Source: Ottowia oryzae (GTDB taxonomy: Bacteria; Pseudomonadota; Gammaproteobacteria; Burkholderiales; Burkholderiaceae_C). Taken from it: DNA of 64,000 nt. This document shows, in pieces, positions 16,426 to 25,174 of the stretch (position 1 is the stretch's first letter; each line of letters starts with the position of its first letter). The notes under the pieces were generated by a model. It was not told the origin of the DNA. It ran no database searches and worked only from the letters and a program-made list of their open reading frames with translations. Both the position numbers and the translations under genes were made by a program. The stretch is from contig NZ_CP027666.1 in assembly GCF_003008535.1 (NCBI RefSeq), positions 3,399,501 through 3,463,500 of the forward strand, written 5' to 3'.

Positions 16426-18771
16426 CTACTCTGCGCGCGCGGGCGCCAGAATTTCGCGTTGCCCGCGGCCGTTCATGGCGCTGACCAGACCCGCTTTTTC
16501 CATTGCTTCGAGCAGGTTGGCCGCCTTGTTGTAGCCGATCGACAGGTGCCGCTGCACCAGCGAGATGCTGGCCTTGTTGTTGGACAGCACGATCTGCACG
16601 GCCTTGTCGTACAGCGGATCGGCCTCGCCACCGCCCTCGCCGCCGCCCAGCGCGCCGTCTTCACCATCGACGGTGCCGCCTTCCAGCACGCCCTCGATGT
16701 AGTTGGGCTCGCCCTGCGACTTGAGGTATTCCACCACGCGGTGCACCTCGTCGTCGCTGACGAATGCGCCGTGCACCCGCTGCGGAAAGCCGGTGCCACT
16801 GGGCATGTACAGCATGTCGCCCATGCCCAGCAAGGCTTCGGCGCCCATCTGGTCCAGGATGGTGCGGCTGTCGATCTTGCTGCTGACCTGAAACGCGATC
16901 CGCGTCGGGATGTTGGCTTTGATGAGGCCCGTGATCACGTCCACGCTGGGGCGCTGGGTGGCCAGAATCAGGTGAATGCCCGCCGCGCGCGCTTTCTGCG
17001 CCAGCCGGGCGATCAGCTCTTCGATCTTCTTGCCGACCACCATCATCAGATCGGCCAGCTCGTCGATCACCACGACGATGTAGGGCAGCCGCTCCAACGG
17101 CTCGGGGTCGTCGGGGGTCAGACTGAACGGGTTGTAGATGAACTCGCCGCGCGCCTTGGCCTCGTCGATCTTCTGGTTGAAACCGGCGAGGTTGCGCACA
17201 CCGGCCTTGCTCATCAGCTTGTAGCGTCGCTCCATCTCGGCCACGCACCAGTTCAGGCCGTTGGCCGCCTGCTTCATGTCGGTGACGACCGGCGCCAGCA
17301 GGTGCGGAATGCCTTCGTAGACCGACATCTCCAGCATCTTGGGGTCGATCATCAGCACGCGCACGTCCTTGGGCTCGGCCTTGTACAGCAAGCTCAGGAT
17401 CATGGCGTTGATACCAACCGACTTACCCGACCCGGTGGTGCCCGCGACCATCACGTGCGGCATCTTGGCCAAATCGGCGACCACGGGCTTGCCGATGATG
17501 TCCTTGCCCAGCCCCACGGTCAGCAGCGACTTGGCGTCGTGATAGACCTGCGAACCCAGAATCTCGGACAGGCGGATGGTCTGGCGCTTGGCGTTGGGCA
17601 ATTCCAAGGCCATGAAATTCTTGCCAGGAATCGTCTCGATCACCCGGATGGACACCAGCGACAGCGAACGCGCCAGGTCTTTCGCCAGATTGACCACCTG
17701 CGAGCCTTTGACGCCAGTGGCAGGCTCGATTTCATAGCGCGTGATCACCGGGCCAGGTGCGGCGGCAACGACGCGCACGTCCACGCCGAAGTCCTTGAGC
17801 TTTTTCTCGATCAGGCGGCTGGTCATCTCAAGCGTTTCGGGCGCCACGCTTTCCTGGTGCGCGGGCGCGCCATCCAGCAGGTCAACCTGCGGCAGGTTGC
17901 TGTCGGGCAACTCGGTGAACAAGGGCTTTTGCTTTTCCTTGACGACGCGGTCGCTCACCGGCACGGCGGCCACTGCGGGCTCAATGAACACCGGCGCCGG
18001 GTGCTGCTCTTCGATCACTTCGCGCTCGTGGTGCACGACCTCTTCGCGTTCACGCGCAGCCTGCTTGCCGGCAGCCACGTCGCGCGCGACTTCGCGCCGC
18101 TCACGCCGCGATTCGACCACCCCGAAAAGTGCCGCGCCGATGCGCTCGGCCACGCCCGTCCAGGAAAAGCCGAACAGCAGCGAGACACCGAAGACCAGCG
18201 TCAGGATGCCGAGCAGCGCCGAGCCGGTGAAGCCCAGCCATTTGACTGCCAAGGGGCCGCCCAAATAGCCCAGCACGCCACCTGAAACCCCTGGAAGCGC
18301 GTCATCCCAGCGGTAGAGGCGCGTCCACTCCAGCCCCGTGCTGGCAGCCAAAACCAGCGCCAGCCCGATCCAGAAAACCCAGTGCGCATTGCGAATGCGG
18401 TACCAGATGCGGGCCCGCCTGGAGCCCGCAGGAATCGGCTGCGGCGCGGCGCCACGCAGCCAGCGGCGTACGCCGCGCAGCCACGCGCCAATGGCCGCCG
18501 CAACGCACCACCAAGCTGAAAACCCCATGAGCACGTAGGCCAGGTCGGCCAGCCAAGCGCCCAGCTTGCCCGCCCAGTTGTGCAGCGAGCCCCCCGCGCC
18601 TGACGTGGACCACGCCGCATCCTGGGCCGAATAGCTGGACAACGCCATCACCAGGAAGATGATGACGGCCAGGCCGATGACCAGAACGACTTCCTGAGCA
18701 AAGCGCAAGATGCCCGTGCGCGGCACCTCGGTGCCCGGATCTGCATTGAAGGTATTAAGAGGGTAAGCCAT
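16426..18771 (-). CDS. ftsK: DNA translocase FtsK
   Basis: 781 residues. N-terminal membrane domain of four segments (about 25-200), short linker 210-310, then the motor: Walker A GTTGSGKS at 445-452, Walker B IVVVIDELADLM near 555-565, and GIHLILATQRPSVDVITG. The gamma winged-helix domain is at the C-terminus (DPLYDKAVQIV, ISLVQRHLSIGYNKAANLLE). It pumps DNA at the septum and activates XerCD at dif; gamma reads KOPS. The linker is much shorter than in E. coli FtsK, as usual in betaproteobacteria. Confidence 0.96.
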   Translation of the reverse strand: MAYPLNTFNADPGTEVPRTGILRFAQEVVLVIGLAVIIFLVMALSSYSAQDAAWSTSGAGGSLHNWAGKLGAWLADLAYVLMGFSAWWCVAAAIGAWLRGVRRWLRGAAPQPIPAGSRRARIWYRIRNAHWVFWIGLALVLAASTGLEWTRLYRWDDALPGVSGGVLGYLGGPLAVKWLGFTGSALLGILTLVFGVSLLFGFSWTGVAERIGAALFGVVESRRERREVARDVAAGKQAAREREEVVHHEREVIEEQHPAPVFIEPAVAAVPVSDRVVKEKQKPLFTELPDSNLPQVDLLDGAPAHQESVAPETLEMTSRLIEKKLKDFGVDVRVVAAAPGPVITRYEIEPATGVKGSQVVNLAKDLARSLSLVSIRVIETIPGKNFMALELPNAKRQTIRLSEILGSQVYHDAKSLLTVGLGKDIIGKPVVADLAKMPHVMVAGTTGSGKSVGINAMILSLLYKAEPKDVRVLMIDPKMLEMSVYEGIPHLLAPVVTDMKQAANGLNWCVAEMERRYKLMSKAGVRNLAGFNQKIDEAKARGEFIYNPFSLTPDDPEPLERLPYIVVVIDELADLMMVVGKKIEELIARLAQKARAAGIHLILATQRPSVDVITGLIKANIPTRIAFQVSSKIDSRTILDQMGAEALLGMGDMLYMPSGTGFPQRVHGAFVSDDEVHRVVEYLKSQGEPNYIEGVLEGGTVDGEDGALGGGEGGGEADPLYDKAVQIVLSNNKASISLVQRHLSIGYNKAANLLEAMEKAGLVSAMNGRGQREILAPARAE

Positions 18772-18953
18772 GGATTCAACTACAACTTTCGTAGCTTACC
18801 GCACGGCTGCGCGAACAAGAAAGCCCGGAATCGATCGGTAACCCACAGCTTCGCGCAAACACGTGAGCGCCGGCTCAACGTACGAACACGTTCACGCCAC
18901 GGACCGCACGTCCCAGTGGCTCCCTTGCGCCGCGAGAGAGGCGGCGGCCCGGC

Positions 18954-19628
18954 TCAGCCCAGCGCGTTCAAACGTTCCTTGACCACAATGGCGCCGTTTT
19001 CCTGTGTCTCGATGAAACCGCGCTCTTCCAGATCCTTCATGACGCGGCTGACCATCTCTCTGGAGGCGCCCACCATCTTGGCAATGTCCTGGCGGGAAAT
19101 GCGCTCGCGAATCAGCAATTCGCCTTCTGGCGTCTGGCTCGCAAATTCGAGCAGCGCGCGCGCCACACGGCCATACACGTCCATCAGGGCCAGCGACTCG
19201 ATCTTGCGATCAGCGTGCCGCAGTCGCTGCACCAGGCCGCGCATGACAGCGTAGGCCATGGACGAATTCTCGGGCAGGCAGCGGGCAAACTCCAGGCGGC
19301 CCAGCATCAGCACGTCGGTCTGCACCTCGGCGCGCACGGTGGCCGAATGGGGTTCGTTGTCGATCAGACTCATTTCACCGATGTGATCGCCCGGCTGCAG
19401 CGTCGCCAGGATCACCTCACGGCCACGGCTGTCCGCCGTGACCACGCGAGCGCGCCCGTTCAGCAAAATGAACAGCGCGTTGGACTTCTTGCCTTGCTCG
19501 ACGATCATCTCGCCGCGCTTGAAACGCCGTTTGATCACCGCATCTGCAACGGCATTCGCCTGCGATTCCGTGAGCATCGAAAAAAGCGGTACTCTGCGAA
19601 TCAGATCCAGGCTCGAAAGCATCGTCAT
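18954..19628 (-). CDS. Crp/Fnr-family transcriptional regulator
   Basis: 224 residues. The cyclic-nucleotide-binding-like beta roll spans about 15-130 (FKRGEMIVEQGKKSNALFILLNG, LQPGDHIGEMSLIDNEPHSATVRA). A dimer helix and the HTH_Crp domain follow (ISRQDIAKMVGASREMVSRVMKDLEERGFI). It lacks an N-terminal cysteine cluster, so it is not an Fnr-type iron-sulfur sensor; ligand binding cannot be decided by eye. It lies between ftsK and divergent trxB, a neighbourhood I recall from other Burkholderiales. ATG 19628 is used; a second ATG lies six bases downstream. Confidence 0.9.
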   Translation of the reverse strand: MTMLSSLDLIRRVPLFSMLTESQANAVADAVIKRRFKRGEMIVEQGKKSNALFILLNGRARVVTADSRGREVILATLQPGDHIGEMSLIDNEPHSATVRAEVQTDVLMLGRLEFARCLPENSSMAYAVMRGLVQRLRHADRKIESLALMDVYGRVARALLEFASQTPEGELLIRERISRQDIAKMVGASREMVSRVMKDLEERGFIETQENGAIVVKERLNALG

Positions 19629-19777
19629 CTCAATCCCTTTCGGACACCGGCCATTGGCCGACTCCCTAAAATCCTTCTAATCCGAGCGGCATGAATGCCA
19701 TGGCTTTGTGAAGTTTTGCACGCTCGCTCCCGAGTTGCAATCGTAGCTTACCCGCTGTTCCCCTCTTTCCGATATCC

Positions 19778-20731
19778 ATGACTTCCCTTCATTCCAAAGT
19801 GCTGATCCTGGGCTCCGGCCCCGCCGGTTACACGGCTGCTGTATATGCCGCGAGGGCCAACCTGCAACCGATGCTGGTAACCGGTATGGCGCAGGGCGGC
19901 CAGTTGATGACCACCACGGAGGTCGACAACTGGCCCGCAGACGCCATGGGCGTGCAGGGCCCCGATCTGATGCAGAGGTTCCTGCACCACGCCGAGCGCT
20001 TCAATACCCAGATGGTGTTCGACCAGGTCCACTCGGCCGACCTGGCCACTCGCCCTTTCCGGCTGTTTGGCGACAACGGTGAGTACACCTGCGACAGCCT
20101 GATCATCGCCACTGGCGCTTCCGCGCGCTACCTGGGCTTGCCGTCGGAAGAGGCTTTCATGGGCCGCGGCGTGTCGGCCTGTGCGACGTGCGACGGCTTC
20201 TTCTACCGCGATCAGGACGTTTGCGTGGTGGGCGGCGGCAACACCGCCGTTGAAGAAGCGCTGTACCTGTCCAACATCGCCCGCAAGGTGACCCTGGTGC
20301 ATCGCCGCGACAAATTCCGCGCCGAGCCGATTCTGGTGGACAAGCTGATGGAAAAGGTGGCTGCCGGCAAGATCGAGTTGAAGACGTTCTACCGGCTGGA
20401 CGAAGTCCTGGGCGACAACACCGGCGTGACAGGCATCCGCCTGCGCCATGTGGACAGCGGCCAAACCGAAGACATCCAACTCCAGGGTTGCTTCATCGCC
20501 ATCGGCCACACCCCCAACTCCGAAGTGTTTGCCGGCCAACTGGCGATGGAAAACGGCTACATCAAGACGCGCGGCGGCTTGCAAGGTTTCGCCACCGAAA
20601 CCAGTGTGCCAGGCGTGTTTGCTGCAGGCGATGTGCAAGATCACGTCTACCGTCAGGCGATCACGAGCGCCGGAACGGGTTGCATGGCCGCCCTGGACGC
20701 TCAGCGCTTCCTGGAACAGCTGCCCGACTGA
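19778..20731 (+). CDS. trxB: Thioredoxin-disulfide reductase
   Basis: 317 residues. The FAD motif GSGPAGYTAAVYAARA starts near residue 12, the redox pair is C135 and C138 (CATC), and the NADPH motif VVGGGNTAVEEALYLS and the C-terminal FAD motif PGVFAAGDVQDHVYRQAITSAG are present. It keeps thioredoxin reduced using NADPH. Divergent from the Crp-type regulator; rpmB follows from its own probable promoter. Confidence 0.97.
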   Translation: MTSLHSKVLILGSGPAGYTAAVYAARANLQPMLVTGMAQGGQLMTTTEVDNWPADAMGVQGPDLMQRFLHHAERFNTQMVFDQVHSADLATRPFRLFGDNGEYTCDSLIIATGASARYLGLPSEEAFMGRGVSACATCDGFFYRDQDVCVVGGGNTAVEEALYLSNIARKVTLVHRRDKFRAEPILVDKLMEKVAAGKIELKTFYRLDEVLGDNTGVTGIRLRHVDSGQTEDIQLQGCFIAIGHTPNSEVFAGQLAMENGYIKTRGGLQGFATETSVPGVFAAGDVQDHVYRQAITSAGTGCMAALDAQRFLEQLPD

Positions 20732-20760
20732 TGATGGTGGCCTTCGCCGCCTACTGACGC

Positions 20761-20766
20761 TATAAT
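20761..20766 (+). promoter_or_regulatory. Probable -10 element for rpmB-rpmG
   Basis: A perfect TATAAT lies about 155 bp upstream of the rpmB ATG, just after trxB ends. The -35 region is poor. The leader between contains a GTCAG/CTGAC inverted repeat that could be structured. Confidence 0.45.
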
Positions 20767-20923
20767 GGCGGGCTTTGCTGCGTGTCAGCGTGCCTTCTGA
20801 CAGGCGCGCAGTAGTGCAGCCACAGGGCTACCGCCACCCTTTTTCATGGCGAGGTGAGGTCAAGGCGAGTCGCATCAACAACAGCGGCGCCCAGCCAAGA
20901 CCGAGTGACCGGAGCAATCTTAT

Positions 20924-21157
20924 ATGGCACGCGTGTGCGAAGTGACGGGCAAAGGCCCGATGGTGGGAAACAACGTTTCTCACGCCAACAACAAAACCAA
21001 ACGCCGCTTCCTTCCCAACCTGCAGTACCGCCGCTTCTGGGTTGAGAGCGAAAATCGCTGGGTGCGCCTGCGCGTGTCTAGCGCCGCCCTGCGTTTGATC
21101 GACAAGAATGGTATCGACGCCGTGCTCGCAGACATGCGCGCCCGTGGTCAGGCCTGA
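20924..21157 (+). CDS. rpmB: 50S ribosomal protein L28
   Basis: 77 residues, full length: MARVCEVTGKGPMVGNNVSHANN at the N-terminus, KRRFLPNLQYRRFWV in the middle. It is a component of the large ribosomal subunit. rpmG follows 22 bp downstream with a shared terminator, the standard bacterial pairing. Confidence 0.97.
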   Translation: MARVCEVTGKGPMVGNNVSHANNKTKRRFLPNLQYRRFWVESENRWVRLRVSSAALRLIDKNGIDAVLADMRARGQA

Positions 21158-21179
21158 TTAACCTCAAAAGGAACACACC

Positions 21180-21350
21180 ATGGCTACCAAAGGTGGACGC
21201 GAAAAGATCAAGCTGGAATCCACGGCCGGAACGGGCCACTTCTACACGACCAGCAAGAACAAGAAAACGATGCCTGAAAAAATGTCGATCATGAAGTTCG
21301 ACCCCAAGGCTCGCAAGCACGTGGAATACAAGGAAATCAAGCTGAAGTAA
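21180..21350 (+). CDS. rpmG: 50S ribosomal protein L33
   Basis: 56 residues: MATKGGREKIKLESTAGTGH at the start and FDPKARKHVEYKEIKLK at the end. It has no CxxC pairs, so it is the zinc-free form. AAAGGA lies about 8 nt before the ATG. It forms an operon with rpmB, and a strong terminator begins 23 bp after the stop. Confidence 0.97.
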   Translation: MATKGGREKIKLESTAGTGHFYTTSKNKKTMPEKMSIMKFDPKARKHVEYKEIKLK

Positions 21351-21372
21351 TTCGGCAGGTTCCCTAACCGCA

Positions 21373-21406
21373 ACAGCCCGCCCGCATCAGGCGGGCTTGT
21401 TTTTTT
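21373..21406 (+). terminator. Rho-independent terminator after rpmG
   Basis: Perfect 7-bp GC stem GCCCGCC/GGCGGGC with a 7-nt loop, followed by TTG and a run of seven or more T. Confidence 0.92.
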
Positions 21407-21456
21407 GTGAAAGACCAAATCAGGCGCGCGCTCCGGATAGAATGCGCGGCTGTTCA

Positions 21457-21544
21457 GGAAGAGTGGCAGAGTGGTCGATTGCACCGGTCTTGAAAACCGG
21501 CGACTCGCAAGGGTCCGTGAGTTCGAATCTCACCTCTTCCGCCA
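21457..21544 (+). tRNA. tRNA-Ser (anticodon TGA)
   Basis: 88 nt with encoded CCA. The acceptor GGAAGAG pairs with CTCTTCC, the anticodon stem is CCGGT/ACCGG with loop CTTGAAA (anticodon TGA), a long class II variable arm follows, and GTTCGAATC marks the T arm. Confidence 0.97.
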
Positions 21545-21737
21545 AATTGGGCGTCTACAGACTGTCGCGCAGCGGTCCGTAAAGCCAGGTGCCGCCGAGT
21601 AGGCGTATTGCTGGTCACCGCCGCACCGCAGAGACCTAGAAGCCATCTGCGCGCATGCTAGAAGTCGATTCGACGGCCCGCGCGCGTTGCCGACCAAGGT
21701 CAAGGGCTCAGCGCCCCTGCCCTGCCCCTCATTCAGC

Positions 21738-22385
21738 TCAGTGCACCACGTGCAATTGCCCGCGCAACTCACCCGCCGGGTTGGCTGACGTTCTGAGGTT
21801 CAGGTACCACCGCCCGGCGATCAGATCTACGGCTTGCTCTGGTGTCAGCGTGGCGCGGCCCTCGTAGGTGGCCCCGAACGGGCCAGGCCAGATCAAGGTG
21901 GCCGGGCCGTTTTGCCCGGGATCTGCGGGCCCATGAAACTGCACGCCGGTGATGGGGCCGCTGAGGCCGGACCACGATGTCTTCCAACGCAACAAGCGAG
22001 CATTCGAATCGTAGATGGCGTCCAGCTGACCCACGCCATTGCTGCGCGCGGGCGGAATCGCATTGCCGGGCTCCAGGCGCGTGGTCAACGTGATCAGGCT
22101 GGCTCGCGGGTCGGCAGAGGCCTGAGGCACAACCGGCGCGCCAACGCTTGGCTGGGGCGATCCCAACGGGGGCAGCGTTTGAGGCATGGGTTGCGTGGGC
22201 GGAATCGCGCTGGGTTGCGCCACCGGCGCCGGCTGCACTGGCGCAGACGGCAGGGGCTGCGGCATGCGCACGGGGGGCGGATCGTACCTGGGCCCCAGAT
22301 CAACGGACGAACAGGCGCTGGTCAGCGCGGCCACTGCCACCACAATCAACGCGGTACGCGGCGTGGGCGAGGCAAATGCAGACAT
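21738..22385 (-). CDS. CHRD-domain lipoprotein
   Basis: 215 residues. Signal peptide with lipobox LTSAC, lipidated Cys at residue 25. A proline-rich linker covers about 30-85 (repeated P, Q, V, A). The CHRD-type domain has GVGQLDAIYDSNARLLRWKTSW, GVQFHGPADPGQNGP, ATYEGRATLTPEQAVDLIAGRWYLNLRT and ANPAGELRGQL. CHRD domains occur in secreted proteins of unknown biochemical role. It is probably anchored in the outer or inner membrane facing the periplasm. It stands alone between tRNA-Ser and sixA. Confidence 0.85.
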   Translation of the reverse strand: MSAFASPTPRTALIVVAVAALTSACSSVDLGPRYDPPPVRMPQPLPSAPVQPAPVAQPSAIPPTQPMPQTLPPLGSPQPSVGAPVVPQASADPRASLITLTTRLEPGNAIPPARSNGVGQLDAIYDSNARLLRWKTSWSGLSGPITGVQFHGPADPGQNGPATLIWPGPFGATYEGRATLTPEQAVDLIAGRWYLNLRTSANPAGELRGQLHVVH

Positions 22386-22590
22386 GGAAACTCCTCACAG
22401 GGTGATGGGCAATTGCGCACGAACTTGCGGAAAACACCAAGGGATTTCCTGACGGCACACCGGCGGGGCTCAGACCATGGCCATCCGCCCCGGGCGGCCA
22501 TTGTAGGCAATGCCCGACGTGAATCGCGTAGGCCGAAAGCGTCTCTGGCCTCGGGGTACGGGGGCAACCCGCGGGCGTTGATCTCTGCCG

Positions 22591-23052
22591 TTAAGCCAGC
22601 TCTGCCGTCAGCACGGCGACCAGCACGGTCTGGTCTTCGCCGTCGCGCTCGCGCGAGCGCAGCCACCAGATGGCGCCTTTCTTGATGGCGCATTCACCGC
22701 CGGGCAAACCCAGCAACTGCGCGGCCGTTTGCCCCAGTGTGGGTTGATGGCCAACCACCAGAACCGGCGTTTTGGACAAGGGCCAGCCGGCGACCTGCAG
22801 CAGTTGCTCGGCACTGGCGCCGGGGCGCAGGCCGTCCATCGACTTGAAGCGCCGCCCCAAAGCGCGAGCCGTCTCTTCCGTGCGGCGCGCCGAGCTGCTG
22901 AGAACGCGCGTGCCGTCGGGCAACTGGCGATCCAGCCAGGCCGCCATGCGTGCGGCCTGTTTTTCGCCGCGCCGCGTCAACGGGCGATCCAGATCGGTCA
23001 TGGCGCCCTCGGGCTCCTGGGCTTCGGCGTGACGCCACAGAATCAAGTCCAT
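22591..23052 (-). CDS. sixA: SixA-type phosphohistidine phosphatase
   Basis: 153 residues, a minimal histidine-phosphatase fold. The catalytic motif is LILWRHAEA (RHG-like, His 8), then SSARRTEETARALGRRF and the second histidine in VLVVGHQPTLGQTA. In E. coli SixA removes phosphate from the NPr protein of the nitrogen PTS. Its ATG lies inside the 3' end of ppk1 (10-bp overlap), so the two are translationally linked. Last gene of the apparent olsB-plcP-agt-ppk1-sixA unit. Confidence 0.88.
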   Translation of the reverse strand: MDLILWRHAEAQEPEGAMTDLDRPLTRRGEKQAARMAAWLDRQLPDGTRVLSSSARRTEETARALGRRFKSMDGLRPGASAEQLLQVAGWPLSKTPVLVVGHQPTLGQTAAQLLGLPGGECAIKKGAIWWLRSRERDGEDQTVLVAVLTAELA

Positions 23053-25124
23053 TCCAAACCCTCTTCACTATTAGAACCATAGCGCGCCATCAAGGCCTGC
23101 TGGGCGGAAAGGGCCGAATCAGCGCCATCTTCTGCCACGCGGCTGTAGGCACCGCCTGCGCCTTGCACCCATGCGTCGGCCTCGTCGTACAGGTAGGCCA
23201 CCAGGCATTCGTCGATGATGCGCTGGCGCAGCCCGGGGTCGGTCACGGGCCATGCGGTTTCTACCCGGCGCAGCATGTTGCGGTTCATCCAGTCGGCGGA
23301 CGACAGCCAAAGCTCCTCTCGCTCGCCCGCACGGAAATAGAACACGCGCGAGTGCTCCAGGAAGCGCCCGATGATGCTGCGCACGCGGATGTTCTCAGTC
23401 AGCTGGCCGGGCAGCATGCACGCGCCCCGCACGATCAGATCGATCTTCGCCCCCGCATCGCCCGCGCGCAGCAGCGCCTCGATCAAGGGCTGGTCGGTCA
23501 ACGCATTCATCTTGGCCACCACGCGCCCGCCCAGGCCACGCCGGGCGGCCTGGCCCACCGCTTCGATCTTGGCCAGCATCTGCTTGTGCAGCGTGAAGGG
23601 CGCAAGCAGCATGCGCTGCATGCGCGGCAGGCGGCTGTGGCTGGCCAGATGCACAAACAGACGATCCATGTCGGCCGTCAGGCGCGCGTCGGCGGTCAGG
23701 TAGCTGATGTCGGTGTACAGCGCCGCCGTGCGCGGGTTGTAGTTGCCCGTCGACAGATGGCCATAGCGGCGCAGCTGGCGCCCTTCGCGCCGCGTGATCA
23801 GCAGCATCTTGGCATGCGTCTTCAGGCCCACCACGCCATAGACCACCTGGGCGCCCGCACGCTCGAGCCGCTCTGCCCAGTTGATGTTGGCCTCTTCGTC
23901 AAAGCGTGCCTTCAGCTCGACCACCGCCGTGACTTCCTTGCCGCGCCGTTGCGCCTCGATGAGCAAATCCATCATCCGGCTGTCGTTGCCAGTGCGGTAA
24001 ATGGTCTGCTTGATGGCGAGCACCTGCGGGTCCTGCACGGCCTCGCGCAGGAAGTCGATCACACCATCGAAGCTTTCAAACGGCAGGTGGCACACCACGT
24101 CGCCCTGCTTAAGCCGCGCCATCACGGATTCGCCCTTGCGCAGCGCCGCAGGGTAGCTGGCCTTGTAGGGCACGAACTGCAGATCGCGCCGATCGGCCAG
24201 ATCAATCAACTGCTGCAGCCGCACCAGGTTGACCGGCCCCTGCACCCGAAAGAGCGCTTCAGGCGGCAGCTGGAACTGGTGCAGCAGAAAGCCCGCCAGC
24301 TCATCCGAGCAGGCCGATGAAACCTCTACCCGCACGGCCTCGCCGTAGTTGCGCTGATGCAGGCCCTGGCGCAGCGCGGTGCGCAGGTTCTTGACCTCTT
24401 CCTCGTCCACCGACAAATCCGAGTGGCGCGTGACCCGGAAGTGCGAGAACGCCCCCACCTCGCGCCCCGGGAACAGATCCGCCAGGTTGCCGCGGATGAC
24501 GCTGGAAAGCATCACGAAAAGCGTTTCGCCGCCCGTCACACGCTGCGGCATGCGCAGCACCCGCGGCAGCACGCGCGGCACCTTGACGATGGCAATCTCA
24601 TTGGCGCGGCCGAAAGCGTCTTTGCCCTTGAGCTGGACGATGAAGTTCAGCGACTTGTTGGCCACCTGCGGAAAGGGGTGCGCCGGGTCCAGCGCCACCG
24701 GCACCAGCAGGGGCTTGACCTCGCGCAGGAACAGCTCGCGCACCCATTTGCGCTGCGCCTCGGTGCGGTCCAGGTGCGACACGATGCGCATGCCCTGCTG
24801 AGCCATGGCGGGCAACAGCGCTTCGTTGAATATCTGGTACTGGCGTGCGACCAGTTCGTGCGCGTCCGCCAGGGTGGGGCGCATACGGCCGGAGCTTTCG
24901 GCCGCGCTGCGCCAAGCCGCCATGTGCGGGTCTACGCGCACCTCAAAGAATTCGTCCAGGTTGGACGAGACGATGCACAGGTAGCGCAGCCGCTCCAGCA
25001 GGGGCACGTCAGGGCGTTCGGCCCAATGCAGCACGCGGTGGTTGAAAGCGAGGATGCTGGCGTCCCGGTCCAGCAGGGGATAACGTTCCAAAAGCGGGGG
25101 CGGCGCGGGACGGCGGGGCGACAT
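23043..25124 (-). CDS. ppk1: Polyphosphate kinase 1
   Basis: 693 residues, normal length. The N-terminal domain begins LLDRDASILAFNHRVLHWAE and includes CIVSSNLDEFFEVRV. Core motifs are SMLKQ-equivalent VMARLKQGDVVCHLPFESFD, IYRTGNDSRMMDLL, the autophosphorylated His in VGLKTHAKMLLITRREG, and YGHLSTGNYNPRTAALYTDISYLTA. The enzyme polymerises the gamma-phosphate of ATP into polyphosphate at the inner membrane. It begins 50 bp after the agt stop on the same strand and overlaps sixA, suggesting it belongs to the phosphate-stress unit that starts at olsB. Confidence 0.95.
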   Translation of the reverse strand: MSPRRPAPPPLLERYPLLDRDASILAFNHRVLHWAERPDVPLLERLRYLCIVSSNLDEFFEVRVDPHMAAWRSAAESSGRMRPTLADAHELVARQYQIFNEALLPAMAQQGMRIVSHLDRTEAQRKWVRELFLREVKPLLVPVALDPAHPFPQVANKSLNFIVQLKGKDAFGRANEIAIVKVPRVLPRVLRMPQRVTGGETLFVMLSSVIRGNLADLFPGREVGAFSHFRVTRHSDLSVDEEEVKNLRTALRQGLHQRNYGEAVRVEVSSACSDELAGFLLHQFQLPPEALFRVQGPVNLVRLQQLIDLADRRDLQFVPYKASYPAALRKGESVMARLKQGDVVCHLPFESFDGVIDFLREAVQDPQVLAIKQTIYRTGNDSRMMDLLIEAQRRGKEVTAVVELKARFDEEANINWAERLERAGAQVVYGVVGLKTHAKMLLITRREGRQLRRYGHLSTGNYNPRTAALYTDISYLTADARLTADMDRLFVHLASHSRLPRMQRMLLAPFTLHKQMLAKIEAVGQAARRGLGGRVVAKMNALTDQPLIEALLRAGDAGAKIDLIVRGACMLPGQLTENIRVRSIIGRFLEHSRVFYFRAGEREELWLSSADWMNRNMLRRVETAWPVTDPGLRQRIIDECLVAYLYDEADAWVQGAGGAYSRVAEDGADSALSAQQALMARYGSNSEEGLEWT

Positions 25125-25174
25125 GAATGCACTTCAAAAGTAAGAGCACGCCAGCTTAACTCAAGCAGCGCCAA

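Noticed and set aside
16327..18285. Very long open frames antisense to ftsK, and likewise antisense to livK/marR (7172-9022), ETF-QO (33111-34898), gcvP (41497-42864) and the RhlE-type gene (56680-58752)
   Set aside because: Products are His/Gln/Arg/Ala/Val-rich without family motifs. Such frames arise from third-position GC bias opposite real genes.
18789..19752. Shared 12-mer TCGTAGCTTACC upstream of ftsK and of trxB as a common regulatory site
   Set aside because: A 12-base match between two places in 64 kb is expected by chance many times over, and it has no symmetry or extended similarity.
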